Source: Deltaproteobacteria bacterium (GTDB lineage Bacteria; Myxococcota_A; Polyangia; JACPQR01). Taken from it: a DNA stretch of 64,000 nt. Shown one piece after another: positions 15,535-23,831 of the stretch. The DNA is taken from contig JACPQR010000205.1 in the NCBI GenBank assembly GCA_016190375.1, forward strand, positions 121,117-185,116. The letters run 5' to 3'. Position 1 is the stretch's first letter, and each line of letters opens with the position of its first letter. A program made the translations under genes and the position numbers. The notes beneath the pieces are model-generated. The model saw only the letters and a program-made list of their open reading frames with translations. It searched no databases and was not told the DNA's origin.

Positions 15535-17154
15535 CTACTCGCGGCTTCGCCGGCTCGCCTCGCGCAGCCGATCGAGCGCCGCCGTGATCTGCCGGAGGTT
15601 CGCCTCCTGAGCGCGGGCGATCTCCTCGATTCGCGCGGCCGCCTGGAGGATCTGTTCGTTGGAGCGGGACTGCTGCCGGTGCGACACGTTGAGCTGGTTG
15701 ACCATGTTGGAGATGGACTCGATCGCCTGCGTGATCTGCCGCCCGCCTCGCGCCTGCTCCTGGCTCGACCGCTCGACGTGGCTCGTGATTAGCCGCATCT
15801 TCTCCGCGCTCTTCATGATCAGCTCGCTGCCGCGCGCCTGCTCGCTCGTCGCGCCCGCGATCTGGCCCACGGCCTCGGCGATGCGGCCGATCGAGTCTGT
15901 GACCTGCTTCGATCCGCGCGCCTGTTCGACCGTCGCGCGCGCGATGGCTCGCACCATGTTCGTGCTCTTCTGCGAGCTCTCGAGGATCTTCTTGAGGGCG
16001 CGCTCGGCCTCGGCCGAGACCTCCACTCCGCGCTCGATGTTCTGCGCGCCCCGCTCGACGGCGCCGATCGCGTTCTTCGACTCGCTCTGGATCGCCTTGA
16101 TCAGCTCCGCGATCTCCTTGGTCGACAGGGCAGACCGCTCGGCCAGGTCCTTGATCTCGTCGGCGACGACCGCGAACCCCTTGCCGTGCTCGCCGGCCTG
16201 GGCCGCGATGATCGCCGCGTTCAGCGCGAGGAGGTTCGTCTGCTCGGCGACGTCGTCGATGACGTTCAGGATCTGACCGATGGCCTCGATCTTCGACCCG
16301 AGGTTCTGGATGACCAGCACCGCCTCGCCCGACGACTCCTTGATCCGTCCGATCTCTCCGATGGTCTTCGAGATCGACTCGGCGCCCTTCTCCGCGTCCC
16401 GCGAGACCTCCTCCGAGAGCCTGGCGGTCTCGTTGGCGTTCGACTGGACCTGGTCGATCGAGACGTCCATCTCGTTCATCGACGAGCTGGTCTCCTCGGC
16501 CGTCTGCGAGAGCGCGTCGACGTTCTTCGCGACCTCCTTGACCGAGTACGACATCTCCTCGATAGACGAGACCGTCTCGCGCACGCTGGCCGCGAGGTTC
16601 GCCATGTTCTCGGCCACCTCGTCGTTGGTCGCGGTCATCTCGAGGATCGAGGAGGAAGACTCCTCGGCGCTCGACGCCAGCACCTCCACGTGCTGGGCAA
16701 TCTCCCTCAGCGCGCTCGCCATCTCCTTGATCGAGCGGCTCGTCTGATCCACCGCGGCGAGCTGCTCTCCGACGCCGGACGACAGCTTCCCGATTGCTTC
16801 CTCGACGAGGTCCTCGGCGCCGCTCACCTCGCGCTCGACGGACTCCACCGCCTGCCTGCGCGACCGATCGCGCTCCGCCATGCGGTGGAGGCTCTCGTAG
16901 AGCTCGGCCACCTCCGGATCGCGGGGGGCGTCCTCGCGCGGCGCCGGGGCCTGCCCATTCGCGAGCTGCCGCGCGTACGCCGTCGCCGCCGCTAGCCTTC
17001 TCGCGTGTGCGGCACCCAGCGCATATACGGCCACGATGCCCGCGCCGAAGAGCGCGCCGATGCTCCACTTGGACTCGGGCGCCAGTATCCCGGCGGTGCC
17101 GGATGCCGCAGCGACGAAGAGCCAAGCCAACAGCACGGAACGGCTGAGGATCAT
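15535..17154 (-). CDS. Methyl-accepting chemotaxis protein without periplasmic domain
   Basis: A 539-residue protein starting at the ATG at 17154. Two membrane helices (about 7-24 and 31-50) are separated by only six residues, so there is no periplasmic sensor. No HAMP domain is obvious; the rest is a long signalling coiled coil. The hairpin tip is conserved (AEQTNLLALNAAIIAAQAGE, then HGKGFAVVADEIKDLAERS) at about residues 303-350, where CheA and CheW bind. It presumably reads a cytoplasmic or membrane signal. It is followed after eight bases by tatB, an unusual partner. Confidence 0.9.
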   Translation of the reverse strand: MILSRSVLLAWLFVAAASGTAGILAPESKWSIGALFGAGIVAVYALGAAHARRLAAATAYARQLANGQAPAPREDAPRDPEVAELYESLHRMAERDRSRRQAVESVEREVSGAEDLVEEAIGKLSSGVGEQLAAVDQTSRSIKEMASALREIAQHVEVLASSAEESSSSILEMTATNDEVAENMANLAASVRETVSSIEEMSYSVKEVAKNVDALSQTAEETSSSMNEMDVSIDQVQSNANETARLSEEVSRDAEKGAESISKTIGEIGRIKESSGEAVLVIQNLGSKIEAIGQILNVIDDVAEQTNLLALNAAIIAAQAGEHGKGFAVVADEIKDLAERSALSTKEIAELIKAIQSESKNAIGAVERGAQNIERGVEVSAEAERALKKILESSQKSTNMVRAIARATVEQARGSKQVTDSIGRIAEAVGQIAGATSEQARGSELIMKSAEKMRLITSHVERSSQEQARGGRQITQAIESISNMVNQLNVSHRQQSRSNEQILQAAARIEEIARAQEANLRQITAALDRLREASRRSRE

Positions 17155-17165
17155 TGAGTCGGCGC

Positions 17166-17195
17166 AGAATACGACCCGCACGCGAAGATGGTCAA
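17166..17195 (-). promoter_or_regulatory. Predicted sigma-70 promoter of the chemoreceptor-tatB-tatC unit
   Basis: On the minus strand, TTGACC (17195-17190, five of six matches) is followed by an 18-base spacer and TATTCT (17171-17166, four of six). The -10 ends 11 bases before the ATG at 17154, so the leader would be about five bases. No Shine-Dalgarno sequence is present. Confidence 0.5.
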
Positions 17196-17254
17196 GGAGC
17201 CCGGGTCATTCCGTCCAGGTCGAAAACCGGGGGCGAGGCCGGGCGGAACCGGAA

Positions 17255-18616
17255 TCAGTCGCCGCGAGCAAAACCCGTGACCCCGTGCTTTCGCAGGAGC
17301 CGGTGGAGGTAGGGTCTCGCGATCCCCGCCGCGCGAGCGGCGCCCGAGACGTTGCCGTGATGCAGCTCGAGGAGCGCGTGCAGGTAGCGGCGCTCGAAGT
17401 CCATCTGTGCACGATGGCGAGCCTCGGCGTACGAGATCCTCGCGTCCACCGCCGCCGTCGTCGGTGGGCCCCCTTCGGGGAGGGGCAGGTCCTCCTGCAA
17501 GACGAGGCAGCGCTCGAGGTGATTGAACAGCTCTCGGACGTTTCCGGGCCAGCTCGCCCGCTGCAGGTGCGCGATGAACGAGGGCTCGAGGAGCGCTGCG
17601 GACGCCGCGGTATCGGCGCCGAGGCGATCCAGGAAGGCGCGCACCAGCGCGGGAATGTCCTCCGGCCGCTCGCGCAGGGGCGGTAAGCGGATCTTGAGGA
17701 CCGCCAGGCGGAAGTAGAGGTCCGGGCGGAAGCGCTTCTCGTTCACCTCGGTCCTGAGGTCGCGGTTCGTCGCGGCGATGAGCCGCACGTCGACGTTCTT
17801 CGGCGTGCCCGATCCGACGCGCTGTACCTCGCGCTGCCCGAGGACCCGGAGAAGCTTCGGCTGAAGGTCGGGCGGGAGCTCGCCAATCTCGTCGAGGAAG
17901 ACCGTCCCCGTGTCGGCGGCCTCGAAGGCGCCCACGCGACTGGCGGTCGCCCCGGTGAACGCGCCCTTCTCGTGACCGAACAGCTCGCTCTCCAGGAGGT
18001 TCGGCGGAATCGCGCTGCAGTCCACGACCACGAATGGCCGCCCGCGTCTCTCACTCGCTTCGTGAATCGACTCCGCGGCGCCCTCCTTGCCGGTGCCCGT
18101 CTCGCCCTCGAGCAGCACGGTCGCGTCGGTCGCGGCGGCGCGCACGAGGAGCGCGAACGTGGTCCGGATCGGCACCGAAACGCCGACGAGCGTCCCGAAC
18201 GAGGCGCGCTGGGACACCGGGACGGGTTGCCGCTCGCCCGACAGCTCGAATCGCAGGGTCGTCGCGCCAAGACGGATCGTCGCGCCGTCCTTGAGCATCC
18301 CGTCGAACACCTGCACGCCGTCGACGAGCGTCCCGTTTCTGCTCGCGAGGTCGTGGATGCGGGCGCCGGCGGGAACGACGAGGATCTCGCAGTGAAAGCG
18401 CGAGACCGTGCGGTCGGAGAGGACGACCTCGTTGGTCCGGTGCGATCCGATGGAGCAGCGGTCCGTGCCGCATCGCCATGAACGACCGGAGTCCGGGCCG
18501 CTCGTGCAGGCGAGGTGGAGCTCGCGGACCTCGAGCGGCGCGGGTTTGATCTCGTCGTCGACGGTGAGGGGCCCGGTGACGTTCGGATGATCGGGAGGTG
18601 TCGGCGCCACGGGCAC
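17255..18616 (-). CDS. Sigma-54-dependent activator with N-terminal FHA domain
   Basis: A 453-residue protein. It has no N-terminal ATG; the GTG at 18616 (or 18610) is the most likely start, eight bases after the upstream stop. An FHA domain at about 40-125 (CSIGSHRTNEVVL, SDRTVSRFHCEI, RNGTLV) binds phosphothreonine. The AAA+ domain follows with Walker A GETGTGKE, the sigma-54 contact loop GAFTGA, Walker B FLDEIGEL and NVDVRLIAATNRDL. A Fis-type helix-turn-helix closes it (GNVSGAARAAGIARPYLHRL). FHA-linked activators typically respond to Ser/Thr kinase signalling, which is abundant in Myxococcota. The target promoters are unknown. Confidence 0.9.
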   Translation of the reverse strand: MPVAPTPPDHPNVTGPLTVDDEIKPAPLEVRELHLACTSGPDSGRSWRCGTDRCSIGSHRTNEVVLSDRTVSRFHCEILVVPAGARIHDLASRNGTLVDGVQVFDGMLKDGATIRLGATTLRFELSGERQPVPVSQRASFGTLVGVSVPIRTTFALLVRAAATDATVLLEGETGTGKEGAAESIHEASERRGRPFVVVDCSAIPPNLLESELFGHEKGAFTGATASRVGAFEAADTGTVFLDEIGELPPDLQPKLLRVLGQREVQRVGSGTPKNVDVRLIAATNRDLRTEVNEKRFRPDLYFRLAVLKIRLPPLRERPEDIPALVRAFLDRLGADTAASAALLEPSFIAHLQRASWPGNVRELFNHLERCLVLQEDLPLPEGGPPTTAAVDARISYAEARHRAQMDFERRYLHALLELHHGNVSGAARAAGIARPYLHRLLRKHGVTGFARGD

Positions 18617-18624
18617 CGAGGATA

Positions 18625-19620
18625 TCAGGGCAAGAGCCCGAGCTGCTCGGGGATCGAGAATCGGGTGACTCGCAGGCCCCGCCGCCGGAGCAGCTTCTCG
18701 AACGGCGCTCCGTGCCGCGGCGAGAGCACGACGTGCTTCGCGCCCGTCGCCCGCACCATCGCCAGCAGGCCCTCGCCGTCCGCGTGACTCGAGAGCGGGA
18801 AGCTCGCGTCCACGCGGGAGCGCGCCACCTCGGCCGGCAACGCCGCACGGCCAGAGACGAGCGCGATCCGCGCCTCCTCGATCCCGCGAATTGCCGGCGC
18901 GGCGCCGAGCGCGATCGGGAAGATCACGGCCTCTCCCTCGACCGGCGTGCTGCGGAAGCGCCGGGCGTGCGCGAGGGCCACGCCCAGCTCCCGGTAGCGC
19001 TTCGCGATGTCGTAGATGCTCTGGTGGGCACGCACCGGGATGTCTCGGTCGCCGAGGAGCTTCAGGAGCTCCTGGCCCGTCCCGAGGGCTGCCGCGAGGA
19101 GGACCGGTGTCTTGCCGCCGGCGGAGGTCTCGCGGACCCACTCGACGATCGACTCGCGGACCTGGCCGCGTGGTGGGAAAACGAGACCAGGCGAGTCGTA
19201 TGGGCAGTCGAGCAGGAGCACGTCACAGGGCCTGACCTGGAAGCGCTCCGCGGTCAGGCTCTCGTTGGGCTGCACGCCCCCGCAGTAGACGAAACGCGTC
19301 GTCCCCTTCTCGACGAGGACCTGCGCGGCTCCGAGCGCGCGACCGGACGGGAACAGCTCCAGTCGCAGCGGGCCCAGGCTCAGGGCGCGTCCGAACGGTG
19401 AGGGAAGGATGCCTTTCCTCGCCCCTCGTGCCCCGGAGATCTTCGCCGTCAGGTCGGTGCAGAGGATCCTGCGGTGGCGCGCCATCCTGCTCGCGTCGGA
19501 GACGAACGAGAGCTCGCATGCGCGTCGCGCGTCGAACCAGAGCGCCGACCCACGCAGGCGGAGACCATCCTCCCAGACCGCGGGCGGCGGTGGCGGCGAC
19601 GGGCGCGCGCGAGGGGGCAT
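18625..19620 (-). CDS. MBL-fold/beta-CASP exonuclease-like protein with degenerate metal site
   Basis: A 331-residue protein starting at the ATG at 19620. The N-terminal layout (LWFDARRACELSFVSDASRM, then ARHRRILCTDLTA) matches the ligase-associated exonuclease / CPSF73-like family. However, the expected His-X-His-X-Asp-His after the Ser-(His/Asp) position reads SDASRMA, so the zinc ligands are absent. The later LDCPYD and SSHADGEGL segments (beta-CASP Asp and His) are retained. It is probably catalytically inactive, or altered, with an RNA- or DNA-binding or structural role. Paralogues with intact motifs would be needed to judge this. Confidence 0.65.
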   Translation of the reverse strand: MPPRARPSPPPPPAVWEDGLRLRGSALWFDARRACELSFVSDASRMARHRRILCTDLTAKISGARGARKGILPSPFGRALSLGPLRLELFPSGRALGAAQVLVEKGTTRFVYCGGVQPNESLTAERFQVRPCDVLLLDCPYDSPGLVFPPRGQVRESIVEWVRETSAGGKTPVLLAAALGTGQELLKLLGDRDIPVRAHQSIYDIAKRYRELGVALAHARRFRSTPVEGEAVIFPIALGAAPAIRGIEEARIALVSGRAALPAEVARSRVDASFPLSSHADGEGLLAMVRATGAKHVVLSPRHGAPFEKLLRRRGLRVTRFSIPEQLGLLP

Positions 19621-19639
19621 CGCGCCCCGAGAGTAGCAG

Positions 19640-20287
19640 CTACGCGCACTCCTCGATGTCCTCGCAGTCGCCCATCGACTCGCCGGTGTCGCCGTCCAGA
19701 TCGAAGTCCCAGACGTCCTGCACGCAGCTTCCGGACCGCAGCGCGCAGTCCTGCCCCGCGGGGTTGAGCCACCAGTCGGGCTCGGAGGTCAGGACGCCGT
19801 CGCCGTCCGGGTCGTCGACGCGGCCGTCCCAGTAGCCTCCGGCGTAGGACCACTGGTAGGTCTCGGCGTCCGACCCGCCCGGCTCGCAGCCCGGTGGAAT
19901 GTACGTCTCCCAGCACGTTCCCCAGAACCGGATGCCCTGGCGGACCTCGCATTCCTGGACTCCCCAGGCGCAGTATTGCGCCTGCTCGCAGTAGCGCTTG
20001 GCACCCTCGGCGCATGCGCAGACCTCCTCGCCGGAGTCCTCACCGGCGGCACCCGCGTCGACGGTGGCGGCGTCGGTGGCGGCGTCGGCGCCGGCGTCCG
20101 CGGTCTGATCCGGATCCGGGTCGTAGTCGCCGGCGTCCGCGAGGTCGACCGAGGCGCCGGCATCGTAGACCTCTTCGGCGGGTGGATCGGCCGCGTACAG
20201 GCTCGCCTCGGACTCGTCAGCGCCGCACGCGGGCAGAAGCGCGAAGAGGCAGATCAGCGGGCAGACTCTTGCCTTCGAAGGGTGCAT
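19640..20287 (-). CDS. Cys-rich secreted lipoprotein, unknown function
   Basis: A 215-residue protein. The ATG at 20287 has GAGGG just upstream. The signal peptide ends in LPAC with Cys21. The following about 60 residues are an Asp/Ala linker (DPDPDQTADAGADAATDAA). The C-terminal domain (about 85-215) has ten Cys, CACAEGAKRYCEQAQYCAWG, aromatic pairs, and two Asp-rich loops (DDPDGDGVL, DLDGDTGE) that look like calcium-binding dockerin/TSP3-type motifs. It is probably surface exposed. No family is recognised. Confidence 0.75.
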   Translation of the reverse strand: MHPSKARVCPLICLFALLPACGADESEASLYAADPPAEEVYDAGASVDLADAGDYDPDPDQTADAGADAATDAATVDAGAAGEDSGEEVCACAEGAKRYCEQAQYCAWGVQECEVRQGIRFWGTCWETYIPPGCEPGGSDAETYQWSYAGGYWDGRVDDPDGDGVLTSEPDWWLNPAGQDCALRSGSCVQDVWDFDLDGDTGESMGDCEDIEECA

Positions 20288-20544
20288 GTGGCCCTCGTTT
20301 CCGTAGCGACCGGTTCGCTTGGTGCGCGCCCTGGGGGACGCGCGGTTGACGCGACCGACAGGCAGCGAACGTGCCAGCGTCGTGTCTCGACGGCGGCTGC
20401 CGATGGACAGGGTCGGATGGCCGCGTCCAGCCGTGGGGGAGCCGAGCCTGCTCCAGGGGAGCGCACTTGCTGGGTGCGGGGCGGACTGCTATCGATGGGC
20501 GCACCGGCGATGCGGATGGGTCACCGACGCGAGGAGGGGATGTG

Positions 20545-22437
20545 ATGACGGGTTCGGGTTCGACCGAGTGGCGTGAGCGCTTTGCCTCGAAGGTCGCGAC
20601 GCCCGAGGAGGCGGTGCGATCGATCGCGCGGGGGAGGCGGATCCTGATCGGCTCCGGGGCCGCCGAGCCCTGTCGCCTGGTGGCGGCGCTGGTCACGCAC
20701 GGGACGCACCTGGCGGACAACGAGATCGTGCACCTGTTGACGCTCGGCGAGGCACCCTACGTGAAGCCTGGCCTCGAGCACCGCTTCCGCCACACGGCGT
20801 TCTTCATCGGGGAGAACGTGCGCGAGGCGGTCCACGACGGGCGGGCGGACTTCATGCCCGTGTTCCTCTCGGAGATCCCCGAGCTGATCCGGAGCCGCCG
20901 GGTGCGGATCGATGTCGCGCTCATTCACGTGAGCCCTCCCGACCGCCACGGCTGCGTGAGCCTCGGCGTCTCGGTCGACGTCGTCCGCGCGGCGATCGAT
21001 TCCGCGGAGATGGTGATCGCCGAGGTCAACCCGAACATGCCGCGGACCCATGGCGACTCGTTCCTGCACGTCGACCGGATCGCCCACCTCGTCCCGGTCG
21101 ATTACCCCTTGCCCGAGCGCGTGCCCGAGGCGCCGGACGACGTCGCGCGACAGATCGGCAAGCACATCGCGAGCCTCATCCCCGACGGCGCCACGCTGCA
21201 GACCGGGATCGGAACGATCCCGAACGCGGTCCTAGCCGAGCTGGGGAACCGGCACGACCTCGGCGTCCACACCGAGATGATGTCCGACGGCGTGATGAAG
21301 CTCGCGCGAGCCGGCGTGTTGACCGGTAGGAAGAAGACGCTCCTGCCCGGCAAGATCGTGACGAGCTTCATGATGGGCTCGAGGGAGCTGTACGACTGGG
21401 CGGATGACAACCCGCTCATCGAAATGAGGCCGTCGAGCTTCACGAACGATCCGTTCACGATCGCCCGCAACGAGCGGATGATCGCGATCAACTCGGCCCT
21501 GGCCGTGGACCTGACGGGCCAGGTGGCGGCAGACACGCTCCTCGGCCGCTTCTTCTCGGGTATCGGCGGTCAGGTCGACTTCATTCGCGGCGCCGCGCGC
21601 AGCCCAGGGGGCAGGCCCATCATCGCGCTGCCGTCGACCGCGAAGGGCGGCAAAGTGAGCCGGATCCAGCCCGCGTTCGAGGCGGGCGCCGGCGTCGTGA
21701 CGAGCCGAGGCGACGTCCGCACCGTCGTGACCGAGTTCGGCGTCGCGGATCTCTGGGGCAAGAACATCCGCGAGCGGGCGATGGCGCTCATCGAGATCGC
21801 GCACCCGGACTTCCGCCCCGACCTCATCGCCGCGGCGAAGCAGCGGCGCTACGTCTTCGCCGATCAGAGGGTGCCGCGCGCGCGCTTCCCCTGGGATGAG
21901 GCGACTCGAGAGCGGCTGCCGGATGGAAGGGAGGTCACCGTCCGTCCGGTGCGCATGAGCGACGAGGAGACCCTTCAGGACCTCTTCTACCGGCTCTCGG
22001 ACGAGAGCACCTACCGGCGCTTTCTGGCTCACAAGCGAACGCATCCTCACCAGGAGATCCAGGAGCTCGTCGACCTCGACTACGAGCGGTCGATGGCCAT
22101 GGTGGTCTGCGCCGGCGACGAGATCGCGGCCATGGCGCGCTACGACGTCGATCCCGCGACCGACCTCGCGGAGATCGCCTTCGTCGTGCGCGACGAGTGG
22201 CAGGGCAAGGGGCTAGGAACGCTCCTGATGCGCCGCATGACCGAGATGGCGAAGGCGAGGGGCCTCGCCGGGTTCTCGGCGGACGTGCTGGCCACCAACA
22301 AGCCGATGATGATGATCTTCCACCACAGCGGCCTGAAGCTCTCGAGCGAGCTCGACGGGGGCGTCTATCACCTGCGCCTCACCTTCGAGGCGCCCGACCG
22401 AACCAGCCTCGTCCCCAATCCTCCGCCGAAGTCCTGA
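20545..22437 (+). CDS. Acetyl-CoA hydrolase/transferase fused to a GNAT acetyltransferase
   Basis: A 630-residue protein. The ATG at 20545 has GAGGAGGGG upstream. Residues 1 to about 445 are the two halves of a 4-hydroxybutyrate/acetyl-CoA transferase: LIGSGAAEPCRLVAAL, LQTGIGTIPNAVLAEL, GIGGQVDFIRGAARSP. Residues about 455-620 are a GNAT domain (EVTVRPVRMSDEETL, EIAFVVRDEWQGKGLGTLLM with the acetyl-CoA loop QGKGLG). The fusion couples CoA transfer between acids with an acetylation activity. It could use the acyl-CoA made in the first domain or autoregulate the enzyme by lysine acetylation. It stands alone. Confidence 0.85.
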   Translation: MTGSGSTEWRERFASKVATPEEAVRSIARGRRILIGSGAAEPCRLVAALVTHGTHLADNEIVHLLTLGEAPYVKPGLEHRFRHTAFFIGENVREAVHDGRADFMPVFLSEIPELIRSRRVRIDVALIHVSPPDRHGCVSLGVSVDVVRAAIDSAEMVIAEVNPNMPRTHGDSFLHVDRIAHLVPVDYPLPERVPEAPDDVARQIGKHIASLIPDGATLQTGIGTIPNAVLAELGNRHDLGVHTEMMSDGVMKLARAGVLTGRKKTLLPGKIVTSFMMGSRELYDWADDNPLIEMRPSSFTNDPFTIARNERMIAINSALAVDLTGQVAADTLLGRFFSGIGGQVDFIRGAARSPGGRPIIALPSTAKGGKVSRIQPAFEAGAGVVTSRGDVRTVVTEFGVADLWGKNIRERAMALIEIAHPDFRPDLIAAAKQRRYVFADQRVPRARFPWDEATRERLPDGREVTVRPVRMSDEETLQDLFYRLSDESTYRRFLAHKRTHPHQEIQELVDLDYERSMAMVVCAGDEIAAMARYDVDPATDLAEIAFVVRDEWQGKGLGTLLMRRMTEMAKARGLAGFSADVLATNKPMMMIFHHSGLKLSSELDGGVYHLRLTFEAPDRTSLVPNPPPKS

Positions 22438-22438
22438 C

Positions 22439-23581
22439 TCAGGGAGGGCAGTCGCCGGGCTCGACGGTGACCGTGTCCTCGGAGATGCGGCTCGGCGAGG
22501 CGTGCACCGAGTCGAACTTCAGACCGCCGAAGCCGCCGCCGCCCTCGAAGATCGATCGGCGGACCCACATCTCGTAGACGACCTGCTCGTTCCAGCCGTC
22601 GCATTCGCCGGGCCCGGGGCTCGACTCGGTGAAGACGCAGCCGAGCTCGTTGAAGTTCCAGTCCTGCGAGGTCATCGTCGAGACGACCGCGTCGGGTGAG
22701 CCGGCGAGCACCGAGCCGTCCGCGCCGGTCACTCCGAGGTTCCCGTATCCGGTCGGCGTGGAGGCGCCGTCGCTGAAGTAGTCGAACTTCGCCTCGAGGA
22801 CGAGCGCTCCCGACTCGTCCAGGAAACCGACCTGGACGTGATCGCTCCTGACGAGGTCCAGGAACGTGTGGCCGCGTCCCCCTCGGTATCCGCTGGAGGA
22901 ATTCGCGCCGTAGGTGTTGTCGACGAACGCCGTCGAGAACGCGATGATGCCGTGCAGGACGTCGACTCCGTCCACGACCTCCATCGACATCCATGCTCGC
23001 GCCACCGGCTCGTCCGGCAGCGGCGCGCCGTCGTTCGGGTAGAAGCAGAAGGAGCCGCCCTCGTCCGGCAGATCGCCGCTCGAGCCCGATCCGAGCGAGC
23101 CTTCGCCCACCCCATCGTCACCGAACCCGCCGCTCGTCCCGTCGCCGCTCTCGCAGGTCAGGAGCTCGGCGTACTCGCACTGCCACGCTCCCGATCCCTC
23201 GCCGTCGGGGAACTGCGGCTGGTCGCGGGTGCAGACCACGCCTCCCGCGGCGTCGGCGACGCACGTCCAGCCTGCTCCCGCGCCGGCGTCGGGCATCTCG
23301 TCGCCGCTGCAAGCGGTCTCGCCGTTCTGCACGACACAGTCCCATTCCTGGCTGCCGTCGGGCATGTCCGGGCCTGGGTTGGTGCAGACCTTTCCGCCGT
23401 CCTCGGTCTCGGTGCAGACCCAGTAGTCCGGGCATTCGCCCGTCTCGGTGCCGCCCAAGAATGCGTCCGGGTCTTCCGGACAGGCGACTTCTTCACCGGC
23501 CGGTGGTCGTGTGAGATCGGAATCAGACCCACCACAGGCACAGACCAGAGACGCAGCCACGATCGCGAGTGTCCATCGCAT
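22439..23581 (-). CDS. Secreted Cys-rich protein/lipoprotein, unknown function
   Basis: A 380-residue protein taken from the ATG at 23581; an extension to 23629 adds a charged stretch before the signal peptide. The signal peptide ends LVCACGG, an imperfect lipobox. Residues about 30-160 contain four short Cys-pair modules of similar pattern (CPDYWVCTETEDGGKVCTNP, WDCVVQNGETAC, WTCVADAAGGVVC, WQCEYAELLTC), which look like internal repeats. A Gly/Ser/Asp linker and a beta-rich C-terminal domain follow, the latter with FVDNTYGANSSSGYRGG and HVQVGFLDESGALVLEAKFD. It is convergent with the fusion enzyme. No family is recognised. Confidence 0.72.
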   Translation of the reverse strand: MRWTLAIVAASLVCACGGSDSDLTRPPAGEEVACPEDPDAFLGGTETGECPDYWVCTETEDGGKVCTNPGPDMPDGSQEWDCVVQNGETACSGDEMPDAGAGAGWTCVADAAGGVVCTRDQPQFPDGEGSGAWQCEYAELLTCESGDGTSGGFGDDGVGEGSLGSGSSGDLPDEGGSFCFYPNDGAPLPDEPVARAWMSMEVVDGVDVLHGIIAFSTAFVDNTYGANSSSGYRGGRGHTFLDLVRSDHVQVGFLDESGALVLEAKFDYFSDGASTPTGYGNLGVTGADGSVLAGSPDAVVSTMTSQDWNFNELGCVFTESSPGPGECDGWNEQVVYEMWVRRSIFEGGGGFGGLKFDSVHASPSRISEDTVTVEPGDCPP

Positions 23582-23831
23582 GCCGCGTCGAAGTGCACGT
23601 TCCGGGCCCGCCCGAGTCGCGATTTTCACACGGGAATCTGCCCGCCCTAGCCGGAGCGGAGCACGCTCCCCTGGTAAGTGGCCGTGTCATGTGGTCGCGA
23701 GTCGCTCTCCGAGCGCCGCGCCGGTGCTCTCATTACCTGGGAGTCTGGTGTCGAACTCGCTCCCGTCGCGCACCTTTCGGTTCCGCGATACCGTCAGGAT
23801 CGCGTGATGTGAACGGCCTCGACGGCTTTCG

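Noticed and set aside
20288..20544. A gene in the 257-base gap between the lipoprotein and the CoA-transferase fusion
   Set aside because: No frame with a start, ribosome binding site or domain; it is the divergent regulatory region.
23582..23831. A gene in the 250-base gap before the histidine kinase 3' end
   Set aside because: Short frames only, without ribosome binding sites; I see no clear terminator either.
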